This document shows, piece by piece, positions 9,396 to 17,568 of a stretch of 41,248 nt of DNA. The translations under genes were made by a program, and so were the position numbers. Below the pieces are notes generated by a model. The model had not been told where the DNA came from. It was given only the letters and a program-made list of their open reading frames with translations, and searched no databases. Every line of letters starts with the position of its first letter. The first letter of the stretch is position 1. The DNA is taken from positions 1 to 41,248 of the forward strand of contig JBJHCR010000012.1 of NCBI GenBank assembly GCA_050486105.1, given 5' to 3'. This DNA comes from JAEXNA01 sp050486105. Its GTDB lineage: Bacteria; Vulcanimicrobiota; Xenobia; Xenobiales; JADMJV01.

Positions 9396-11858
9396 ATGAG
9401 TTCTCCTTCCTGGTCGGTCTACGGAGACTCCCTCTGCCATGAAGGAGCGATCCTCGATCATCGCTTTCGTCTTGATGAATTTCTCGGGGAAGGTCCGCTC
9501 CACTACGTTTTCCGAGCTACGGACTTGCTCGAGTTCCGGTCGGTCTGCCTAAAGATCCCGAGGCGATTTCTCCGGAAGAACGAGGGCTTCGGCTTGCGTT
9601 ATCGCCGCGACGTACTCGATCTTTTGGTCCACCAGCATCCCGGTTGGAGCTCTCCCGTCATGCTCGGGGATCACGAAGGTGCTCCATTTCAAGTCCTGAA
9701 CCTCATGGATGGCCTACCCCTTCCTCTCTGGTATGAAGAGAACGGACGGAATGCCAGGAATCTCCTCACCACCTTGAAGACCGCTCTAAAGCATCTTTGC
9801 GATCTCCATAGAATCCTAGGCAGGATCCATGGGGGAATCAAGCCGAGCAACCTCTTCGTCTCCAGCAAGGGAGAACCCAGATTTCTCGACCTGGTGGTGA
9901 CCGGACGTCTGGAGGACCAGATTTCGCCCAAGATCCCTCGACGCCCCCTCACCGAGATCTACTTTTCTCCTGAACAGATCGTGGGCGAACGATCAGGCCC
10001 AGCGGCCGACATCTACTCCCTAGGCCTAGTACTGTATAGAACTTTGGCCTTAAGGCACCCTTTTCTCAATAGCGCCGAACAAGAACAGTTCGCTGAACGG
10101 CCAGAGAAAGTCATGGCCAGCCTGTTGGACCAATTGCAGCAGCGCCCACCTGCCCCGTCCAGCTTTCGCGAAGATGTCCCCCGCTGGGCTGACCGCTTCC
10201 TGTCTCACTGCCTTCAACCGCATCCCAATGAACGCTTTCCAGACCCTCAAACGGCCCTAGACTGGCTTCGCAATCACGCTCGACCCCAGGTTTCCGAGAC
10301 CACTCGGGTCCGAATCCTGCCACCGGTTGGAAGAGAGGCGGAAACCGCCCATCTGAGACAGAGGCTGCAAGAACTCCTCGCCGATCCGAGTCATGGAACC
10401 GTGCTCCGCCTGCGTGGAACCAAAGGAGTCGGAAAGACTCGAGTCTTGAGATGGCTCCTTGACGAAGCAGACTCTCAGGGTATTCGAACCTTAGAGATCG
10501 AAAAGTCTCCAGAAAGTGGGTTGCACCTGCAGAGCGTAACCAATGCTTTGGAACATTTGGGCCAGCAGCAGGGAGCAAGCTCCCCGGGGCCGGTAGTGGA
10601 GCATCTCATCGAGACCGCCATGGAGAGCCCCCTCCTGATCGTTATCGAGGAGATCCAGCAAGCCGATGAAACCCTCGTTGAACTGCTCAAGGAGTTGGCC
10701 TCGGTGATTTCAGATCTACCTGTGCTGTTGCTGCTGGTCGACGATGAGACTCCCTTTCGTTCCGAGGCGGCACGAGTGTTCGTCGCCGGTCTAAGTCACG
10801 AGCTTCGGCTCGGCCCCCTGGACCGCCGCGCCATTGCCAATCTGATCGAAGAGAAAGCTTGGACTCCTCCTTCCACAGACTTAACCAATTGGATTGCCCA
10901 GGTGAGCGGCGGCAATCCCCTGGCTGCGGGTCTCCTGCTAGAATATCTCCAAGAGAGCAAGCAATTGCGAGAAGGGCTGGAGCTGGAATGGCTGACCGCC
11001 CCCCCGAGCGAACGCCCGGACCTCGAGACCCTGGTGATCAGGAAACTCGATCGATTGGACCCCACCACCCGAAGCCTGTTGGAGATCGGAGCTGTTCTTG
11101 GCGAAATCTTTAATCTCTCGACCTTGCGAGCCATTACCTATCGCGAAGAAGACGAGGTCGACGCCAGCCTTGGTCAAGCGGTGGCCGCCGAACTCATCGA
11201 AGTAGGCACCAGAACCGTTGCCCTGACCTACCGCTGGTCACACACCATGTTCTTGCAAATACTGTCTCGAAGACTGCAACCTCGAAGGAAGCAAAGGATC
11301 CATCGATTAGCTGCAGCCTTCTACTGTCGTGGAGAGCCCCACCCCACCAAACTGGCCTATCACTTTCTGCAAGCCGGAGACGACACCGAACTCTTCTATT
11401 GGGGTGCCTTGGCAATTCAGGCTGCCCACCGAGACGGGCGTCGAGGTGAAACCAACTCTTGGCTCAATACTCTGCTAAAGAGAGTCCCCGATGGCGAATG
11501 GTTGGGGCCCGATCTGGTCAGTGCTCAACGAGAAGTCGCCAGAGACCAATCCGAGATCCTGGACCTCAGTCGTTGGATTCTCTGGCTCTGCGCCTTGTCG
11601 GGGCGCTCAGGCCTGGAAGGAGTTGAAACTCTGGAACCGCATGATTCTCTCCTTTGGCAAGTGCAGCGCCACCTGGCCTGCAGACAACCTTGGCCACAGT
11701 GGAAGGCCGAAAGTAAGGAGTTCCTATTTTCGTTAGAAATGTCCAAGCTGAACCCCAAGGCAGATCCTAAAACGGCTCTAAAGGCGGTGTCTCTGCTGCG
11801 TCAGGAATGGGGATTTCGAAGTCAAGACGGGGAACCATTTCCCAAGGAGGCAGATTAA
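9396..11858 (+). CDS. Pseudokinase-AAA ATPase regulatory protein
   Basis: The 820-residue protein has an N-terminal Ser/Thr kinase domain (about 20-295) followed by an AAA-type NTPase (about 308-560) and helical repeats. Kinase landmarks are LGEGPLHYVFRA (glycine loop), CLKIP (Lys53), YFSPEQ, and ADIYSLGLVLY in the C-lobe. The catalytic loop reads HGGIKPSN (145-152), so the proton-accepting Asp of HRD is Gly147, and DFG is DLV. I infer a pseudokinase. The ATPase has GTKGVGKTR (Lys347) and a Walker B-like LLIVIEEIQQAD. The overall plan matches the N-terminal half of the 2495-6853 protein, so the two are probably paralogues. The ATG at 9396 has GAGGGA about 12 nt upstream. A 90-bp spacer separates it from the PilC-like gene; dsbD starts 7 bp after. 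Confidence 0.84.
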   Translation: MSSPSWSVYGDSLCHEGAILDHRFRLDEFLGEGPLHYVFRATDLLEFRSVCLKIPRRFLRKNEGFGLRYRRDVLDLLVHQHPGWSSPVMLGDHEGAPFQVLNLMDGLPLPLWYEENGRNARNLLTTLKTALKHLCDLHRILGRIHGGIKPSNLFVSSKGEPRFLDLVVTGRLEDQISPKIPRRPLTEIYFSPEQIVGERSGPAADIYSLGLVLYRTLALRHPFLNSAEQEQFAERPEKVMASLLDQLQQRPPAPSSFREDVPRWADRFLSHCLQPHPNERFPDPQTALDWLRNHARPQVSETTRVRILPPVGREAETAHLRQRLQELLADPSHGTVLRLRGTKGVGKTRVLRWLLDEADSQGIRTLEIEKSPESGLHLQSVTNALEHLGQQQGASSPGPVVEHLIETAMESPLLIVIEEIQQADETLVELLKELASVISDLPVLLLLVDDETPFRSEAARVFVAGLSHELRLGPLDRRAIANLIEEKAWTPPSTDLTNWIAQVSGGNPLAAGLLLEYLQESKQLREGLELEWLTAPPSERPDLETLVIRKLDRLDPTTRSLLEIGAVLGEIFNLSTLRAITYREEDEVDASLGQAVAAELIEVGTRTVALTYRWSHTMFLQILSRRLQPRRKQRIHRLAAAFYCRGEPHPTKLAYHFLQAGDDTELFYWGALAIQAAHRDGRRGETNSWLNTLLKRVPDGEWLGPDLVSAQREVARDQSEILDLSRWILWLCALSGRSGLEGVETLEPHDSLLWQVQRHLACRQPWPQWKAESKEFLFSLEMSKLNPKADPKTALKAVSLLRQEWGFRSQDGEPFPKEAD

Positions 11859-11865
11859 ACAGCCT

Positions 11866-13947
11866 ATGATAGCCATCCATACCCGACGTGCTCTTTCGCT
11901 TATCCTGGCGATCTGCTTCTTGCTGGTCTGCGGAGCCTCCGCTCAACTCTTCGGCGATCCCCACACCAAAGCGCAACTTTTTCTGGAGCATCAGGTGTCC
12001 CCTCTCGGCGAACCTGTTCGGGGAGCCTTCGAATTGGTCCACGAAGAAGGTTGGCACACCTACTGGCTCAATGGTGGTGACGTGGGCTTGGCCACGGAAG
12101 CCATCTGGGACTTGCCCCACGGATGGAGCGCCGATCCCCTTGAATGGCCAACACCGGAGTATATCGAAACCTCGGGCTTGGTCTCCTACGCCTATGAAGG
12201 TCGGGTTCTCCTGCCCTTCACTCTGCATCCCCCAGCCCGTGTCGAACCGGGAGTCGATTACCCTATCAAAGTGCAACTCGATTGGCTGGAATGCAAGGAA
12301 ACTTGTGTTCCTGGAGAGGCGACCCTAGAAACCAAGTTGTCCTTTGACGAAGTCGGCGTGGATAGCCCAGAAGCCGAGGAGGTCCGCTCGGCCTTTGCTC
12401 AGATCCCTCCCGAGACCACTGACCTTAAATTCCGGATGGACGGAGACACCCTGCTCTTGAGTTTGCCAGAGGGTTGGGAAAACGACGGGCGAGAGATCCG
12501 CTTCTTCCCTGACAGCGGAGGCCAAATCGAAGACCTCTCTCCGCAAGAAGTGCGAAAAGTTGGAGGCGAGGCCTGGCTCACCTTGAAACCCAGCCCGACC
12601 TCGGAAGCTCTTCCAGAAGCCCTCTCCGGAGTTCTTGCCCTCGGGCATCTGGGTGAAGGTGGCTCCTACTCTTTCTCCTCAACCGTGGAGAGCGCCTCGA
12701 CTCCGATTGTCCCTACTTCGGCCGCCGGCGGTGGAACGATCCTGGTCACCCTGGCCCTAGCCTTTATGGGAGGGATCATTCTCAACCTGATGCCATGTGT
12801 TTTTCCCGTGCTTTCTTTGAAAGTCTTGGGGGTGGTCGAACAGTCCCGGGAAGAAGGGGGCAAAGCCTGGCATCACGGAGCGGTCTTCACCGTAGGAGTC
12901 CTGGTCTCATTTTGGGTCCTCAGTGGCTTGCTCCTAATCGTGCGGGCAGCCGGCGATGAGGTCGGTTGGGGATATCATCTGCAGAACCCGTTGATGATCG
13001 CTTCGCTAGCTCTACTGTTCTTACTGATTAGCCTCAACCTCTTCGGAGTATTTGAGGTCGGTGAAAGCCTTTCCGGAGTCTCTAATATCGCCGAGCAGAA
13101 GAAGGGCTTTGCCCACTCCTTCTGGAGCGGAGTACTCACGACCATAGCCGCGACTCCATGCACTGCCCCTTTCATGGGAGGTGCGGTGGGATTTGCTCTA
13201 TCTCAGCCTACTTGGGTGGCCCTGGTGATTTTCACCGGTCTAGCCTTAGGGGTGGCCTTCCCTTACTTCACGCTCACCCTGTTTCCGTCTCTGTTGAAGA
13301 AGCTTCCCAAGCCGGGTGCCTGGATGGTGACCTTCAAGCAACTCTTGGCCTTTCCCATGCTGCTCGCAGTGGTCTGGCTGCTTTGGGTCTTTGGGGGGCA
13401 AAGCGACAACAACCGCTTAGGGCTGCTGATGTTGGCCCTCACGGGAGTAGCCTTCGCCTGTTGGGTCTATGGCCGATGGGGTTCGTCGTTCGAACCTCGA
13501 CCACGGAGGTGGGGGATGCTGATTGCCGGTCTAACCCTGGCTGCATCTCTGTCGACCGGCTTTCAAGCTTCACTTGAAGACACCAAAAAGCTTGATTGGC
13601 TGGTTTTCGAACCCGGTCTGGTAGAGACCTTGGTCGCCGAAGGTAAGCCGGTCTTCCTCGATTTCACCGCCGATTGGTGCACCTCTTGCAAGGCCAATGA
13701 GTTGGTGACCCTTTCCCGCAGTGATGTCCAAGTGCGTTTCCAGGAACTTGAAGTCGTCTTAGTGAAAGCTGACTGGACCAAGAAAGACCCTACCATAACG
13801 GCCGCCCTAGCTGAGTATGGTAGAGCGGGTGTCCCGCTCTATGTGCTCTATCCAGGGGGCGGCGCCGAGCCCGTGCTCCTCCCAGAAGTGCTCCTGCCAG
13901 GGACCCTCTTCGAGGCTTTAGAGAAAGTCGAGAGATCGAAGTCATGA
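11866..13947 (+). CDS. dsbD: DsbD/ScsB-type thiol:disulfide interchange protein
   Basis: DsbD moves electrons from cytoplasmic thioredoxin across the inner membrane to keep periplasmic thiols reduced. All three modules are present in 693 residues. There is a signal peptide (cleavage after GASA), a periplasmic alpha domain with the redox pair Cys143/Cys147 in LECKETC, and a multi-helix beta domain with Cys311 in LMPCVFPVLSLK and Cys432 in TPCTAPFMGG. The C-terminal thioredoxin-like domain carries CxxC at Cys605/Cys608 in DWCTSCKANE. The long N-terminal region and the CxxxC spacing resemble the ScsB branch. AAGGAGG lies 15 nt upstream of the ATG, rather far. The last codons overlap the aldehyde dehydrogenase start as ATGA. 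Confidence 0.93.
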   Translation: MIAIHTRRALSLILAICFLLVCGASAQLFGDPHTKAQLFLEHQVSPLGEPVRGAFELVHEEGWHTYWLNGGDVGLATEAIWDLPHGWSADPLEWPTPEYIETSGLVSYAYEGRVLLPFTLHPPARVEPGVDYPIKVQLDWLECKETCVPGEATLETKLSFDEVGVDSPEAEEVRSAFAQIPPETTDLKFRMDGDTLLLSLPEGWENDGREIRFFPDSGGQIEDLSPQEVRKVGGEAWLTLKPSPTSEALPEALSGVLALGHLGEGGSYSFSSTVESASTPIVPTSAAGGGTILVTLALAFMGGIILNLMPCVFPVLSLKVLGVVEQSREEGGKAWHHGAVFTVGVLVSFWVLSGLLLIVRAAGDEVGWGYHLQNPLMIASLALLFLLISLNLFGVFEVGESLSGVSNIAEQKKGFAHSFWSGVLTTIAATPCTAPFMGGAVGFALSQPTWVALVIFTGLALGVAFPYFTLTLFPSLLKKLPKPGAWMVTFKQLLAFPMLLAVVWLLWVFGGQSDNNRLGLLMLALTGVAFACWVYGRWGSSFEPRPRRWGMLIAGLTLAASLSTGFQASLEDTKKLDWLVFEPGLVETLVAEGKPVFLDFTADWCTSCKANELVTLSRSDVQVRFQELEVVLVKADWTKKDPTITAALAEYGRAGVPLYVLYPGGGAEPVLLPEVLLPGTLFEALEKVERSKS

Positions 13948-15547
13948 ACCGCGCCCCTAGCCCAAACTTTCCCTCAGAGGCCCCAAGCAAGATGAATCTT
14001 TGCCGCGAGAGTTGGTCGAGAGTCGACCTCCAGACTCGACTGTTCACACTGGCCACCATCAAGAGCAATCTCAAGAGAGTGGCTCGCTTTTGGGTCGAAG
14101 AAGAAGCCGAACTGAGGGGACATGCACCGAACTCCGACGCTGGCGCGGAATCGTGGCTTCTGGGTCCGCTCCCAGTGGCCCGCATGTTGCGCCATCTGGA
14201 AAATGGGTTGCGCTCTGGTGGTCGCCCACGATTACCTTCCCTCCGCCTTCGAGTCGATGGTCGATGTATCTCTAGAGTCTTTCCCTATGGATTTCATGAA
14301 GGAGTGCTGTTTTGGGGAAATGAGGCCCACGTTTGGTCCGTAGGCAGCGACATTCAAGGAGAAGAGTACCGTCGAGTGCGCGAAATGAGACCGGGCCCGG
14401 CGCTCGTCTTGGGAGCCTCAAACGTCTCAGCCATCTCGGTCACCGATGTGCTGTCCAAACTGTACTGCGAAAACCGCCCGGTGGTCTGCAAGGTTCCAGA
14501 GAGGTTCGCACCCTTGCTGCCAATTTTTCAAGAGATATTTTATCCCTTGATTCGGGATCGCCACCTTCAGTTTCTCTGTGGTGGTGCTGAAATCGGAGCC
14601 GAATTGCTGGCCCAAGCTGATTTTTCCACCGTTCACCTCACCGGCTCTAAGAACACATTTCAGACGATAACCCGGCAAAACCAAGTACCACAACGAACCT
14701 TCACCGCCGAGTTAGGATGCGTTACCCCATTAATCATCATGCCGGGGGACTGGACAACAAAGGAGCTCGAATACCAAGCTCGCCACTTGGTCAGTTTGCT
14801 CCTGTTCAACGGGGGCTACAATTGTGTCACCCCGCAAATGGTGATCACTTCAAAAGGATGGTCCCAAGGGGCACAGTTTCTAGATCTCGTCAGGAAAGCT
14901 CTGGAAAAAGGCTCTCGCAGAGACGATAACTTCCCTGGCAGCCGTGAGCGCAGACAGGACTTTCGTAGAGCCTACCCCAAGGCTGAAGTCTTCGGACCGA
15001 GAACCCTGGTGAGCCTCGATCATCAGGGTTCAGAATTGCTCTTTGATGATGAGAGCTTTTGTGGAATGCTCGGCTGGACCGAACTCGATGAGTCTCGACC
15101 AGATCTCTTCTTGGATCGGGCTGTTCAATTCGCCAATGAAAAGCTGTATGGAGATTTGAGCTGCATGCTGCTGGTGGACCCCAGAACCCGTAAGAATTAC
15201 GAACAAGTCATCGCTCGAAATGTCACTCGATTGGAATACGGTACAGTCTGCCTCAATGTCTGGGGAGGNNNNNNNNNNGGGGCTCCTACCGAGGTGGCAG
15301 CGCAAACACCGGAACGGGTTGGGTACACAATACCTTCTTCTACGACAAGCCCGAGAAGACAGTTCTCGAGGGTTCCTTCATCCCACTGACTCCCGTCCCA
15401 TGGGTTAAACCTTTCCCCGATCTCTACCGAGTGGGGCGGGCCCTCTTCAATCTGGATCTTGAACCCACCGCTCGCAACCTTTTGAGGTTTTCCAGCACCT
15501 ATGGTGCAGCCCTGATCAATCTAAAACGCCGCAAGGAGTTTACATGA
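13944..15547 (+). CDS. Aldehyde dehydrogenase family protein, interrupted by an assembly gap
   Basis: NAD(P)-dependent aldehyde dehydrogenases oxidise aldehydes to acids. Recognisable are the Rossmann region (about 150-250), the catalytic Glu256 in TAELGCVTPL, and the nucleophile Cys294 in NGGYNCVTPQ, which is the family NxGQxC motif with Tyr at the Gln position. The start overlaps the dsbD stop (ATGA). The run of Ns at 15269-15278 breaks the frame. After it, the correct frame reads GSYRGGSANTGTGW and then FPDLYRVGRALF up to the TGA at 15545-15547, which again overlaps the next start (ATGA). The bases on each side of the gap are in register only if the true missing length is 2 modulo 3. The substrate is unknown. 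It is a draft artefact, not a pseudogene, as far as I can see. Confidence 0.85.
15269..15278. other. Assembly gap (10 Ns) inside the aldehyde dehydrogenase gene
   Basis: Ten consecutive N characters lie within the C-terminal third of the aldehyde dehydrogenase. The round number suggests a placeholder and not a measured length. Reading-frame continuity on both sides requires the real length to be 2 modulo 3, for example 8 or 11 bases. Confidence 0.98.
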
Positions 15548-17568
15548 GCCGCAAGCGCCTAACCGCCTTGCTTGCCACTCTCATCACTTTTGGTACAAGT
15601 CTTCTCCTAGCCTGGGTTGCTTTCACCCCCTTCGGATACCGAGCGGAATCTCTCTTGTTAGACTCCTGGTTCGCTTTGCGTTATCGCCTTTTTGGACCGG
15701 ACCCCCTCGACGACAGGCTGGTGCTCGTAGGAGTGGACAGCCAAACTCTGGATAGAGTAGGTAAGCCCAACGTCCTTTGGCAAGGCGAGATGGCTTTGCT
15801 TCTGGAAAAAATCCTGAGTCAAGGAGCGGCTGCTGTTGGTCTGGATTTTGTCATTTCCCCGATGACTCACGGTCTGGAAGCAGACGACCCCATTGTCCTC
15901 AGAATTCAAGATCAGGCCCTAGCTCTAGGCTTGGTGGCAGCCACCTACGATAAACTGATCTTAGCCGAGCTTTACGGAGAAGATGAGGTTGGCAGTGTCA
16001 CCTACGATCATATCGTCTCTCCCGACGAAGTGGTCACAGCACTCTTAAGTGCCGGCGAGAACTTCGCTCAACGCTTAGGATTCATCAATGTACCGGTCGA
16101 CCCCGACGGGACCATCAGGCGGCTCAAGGTCTTCTTAGAGCAACCGAGCCCGGAATCCGAGGATTGGGAACCCGACAACTTTGCTCTTCGAATTGTTGAA
16201 GCTGCAACTTCGGAAAAAATCCTCTACTTGCCGGGCAGCCATCGAAGCTCATACCTTTCCTGGCAGAATCGAACGATAGAGCTCTTTTACGGAGACAGTT
16301 TTCTTATCGATTTTCCCGGCCCCACGGAATCCAATACTAAGCCTGGTGAGGCCCCCTTGCCTACCCGAACTTTTTCCATAATTTCTGCCCTAGACGTTCT
16401 AGAAGATCGATTGCCTGAACAGTTCTTTAAAGATAAGATCGTGGTAGTTGGACCGACAGCAAGTTCCTTCAACGACTCGAAAACGGTCCCTGGCGACCAC
16501 ACCTACCATGGTGCGGCCGTCCATCTGTCGGTCATCAATATGTTTCTCCAAGATCGCTTTCTGGTTCGTCCTGCGTGGTTCTGGTGGGTATTCATCGTGG
16601 TCTGCGCCCTATTCGGACTCGGAATGGGTCGGCTCGGCAGGAGACATTTGTTCCCTCTGACATTGATAAGTATACTGCTAGTTTCGTTTTTAGCTTTCGC
16701 ATTGGCGGGTTGGTGGATTCCAGGTCTAACCGCAATCGCCGCCTTCTCTTTAGGAGGAATCAATGGATACTTGGAACGCCTAGTCACGATTGAACGAGAC
16801 CGAGCCAAGGTCCGAGCCACCTTCAGCCGAATGGTGAGCCCCCAGGTTATGGACCACGTTTTGCGCAATCCCAGAGACCTCCGACATGGAGTCCGCAAAG
16901 AGATCACCGTACTTTTTGTGGACATAAATGACTTCACCCCTACTTGTGAACGTCACGAACCCGAAGAGATCATCGAGATGCTGAGCGTTTACTTTAGTCT
17001 CATGGTGGAAGCGATCCTGAAATACGACGGCTACATTAAGCAGTATGTCGGCGACGAGATCATGGTCATTTACGGAGCTCCCGACGACGGGCAGGACCAC
17101 GCCACCCGGGCCCTACTCACCGCCTTGGAAATGAGGAGTACCCTAGCGGACGCTAAAGTCAAGAGCGCCGGACAGCCAGGATTCTACGACGTGAAGATCG
17201 GCATCAATAGTGGTTCCGTGGTCGTCGGGAAGGTCGGTCCTGAACAGCGCTGGGAATACGCGGCCGTAGGCGATTCGGTGAATCTGGGAGCCAGAATCAT
17301 GTCGACGGCCCAGAAACTCGGAACCGACATTGGAGTGAGCGCTCGAACCCGAGAGCGGTTCCAAAAAGAGTGCGAAGCTGCAGGTATACCTCCTGAAAGT
17401 TTGGGTATCGCATGGACCTCGTTCGGCATCCACGCCTTCAAGGGCAAGGTGGCCGAACTCGAAGTTTTCGGCATTCATCGCTGCGAACCGGAAATTTCGA
17501 CGAACGGCAATCAGAACCGAACAGCGCGAAAAGGCCCCGAAGCTTCCACACTACTCAGCAATACTTGA
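15544..17568 (+). CDS. CHASE2 domain-containing class III adenylyl cyclase
   Basis: This is a membrane-bound cyclase that senses an extracytoplasmic signal through CHASE2 and makes cAMP inside. The 674-residue protein starts with a signal-anchor helix (about 8-30). A periplasmic CHASE2 domain follows (about 32-335; VLVGVDSQTLD and GLDFVIS are typical), then three membrane helices around 345-415, a short coiled linker, and the cyclase domain (about 455-640). Metal aspartates are intact: VLFVDINDFTP (Asp460) and YVGDEIMVIYGAP (Asp504). YAAVGDSVNLGARI carries the remaining catalytic residues. The C-terminal tail is polar. The start overlaps the previous stop (ATGA), and the last 58 bp overlap the converging helicase gene. 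Confidence 0.93.
   Translation: MSRKRLTALLATLITFGTSLLLAWVAFTPFGYRAESLLLDSWFALRYRLFGPDPLDDRLVLVGVDSQTLDRVGKPNVLWQGEMALLLEKILSQGAAAVGLDFVISPMTHGLEADDPIVLRIQDQALALGLVAATYDKLILAELYGEDEVGSVTYDHIVSPDEVVTALLSAGENFAQRLGFINVPVDPDGTIRRLKVFLEQPSPESEDWEPDNFALRIVEAATSEKILYLPGSHRSSYLSWQNRTIELFYGDSFLIDFPGPTESNTKPGEAPLPTRTFSIISALDVLEDRLPEQFFKDKIVVVGPTASSFNDSKTVPGDHTYHGAAVHLSVINMFLQDRFLVRPAWFWWVFIVVCALFGLGMGRLGRRHLFPLTLISILLVSFLAFALAGWWIPGLTAIAAFSLGGINGYLERLVTIERDRAKVRATFSRMVSPQVMDHVLRNPRDLRHGVRKEITVLFVDINDFTPTCERHEPEEIIEMLSVYFSLMVEAILKYDGYIKQYVGDEIMVIYGAPDDGQDHATRALLTALEMRSTLADAKVKSAGQPGFYDVKIGINSGSVVVGKVGPEQRWEYAAVGDSVNLGARIMSTAQKLGTDIGVSARTRERFQKECEAAGIPPESLGIAWTSFGIHAFKGKVAELEVFGIHRCEPEISTNGNQNRTARKGPEASTLLSNT

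Noticed and set aside
15030..15408. Short frames crossing the N run on both strands
   Set aside because: They contain undefined residues and arise from the gap; the aldehyde dehydrogenase frame continues to 15547.
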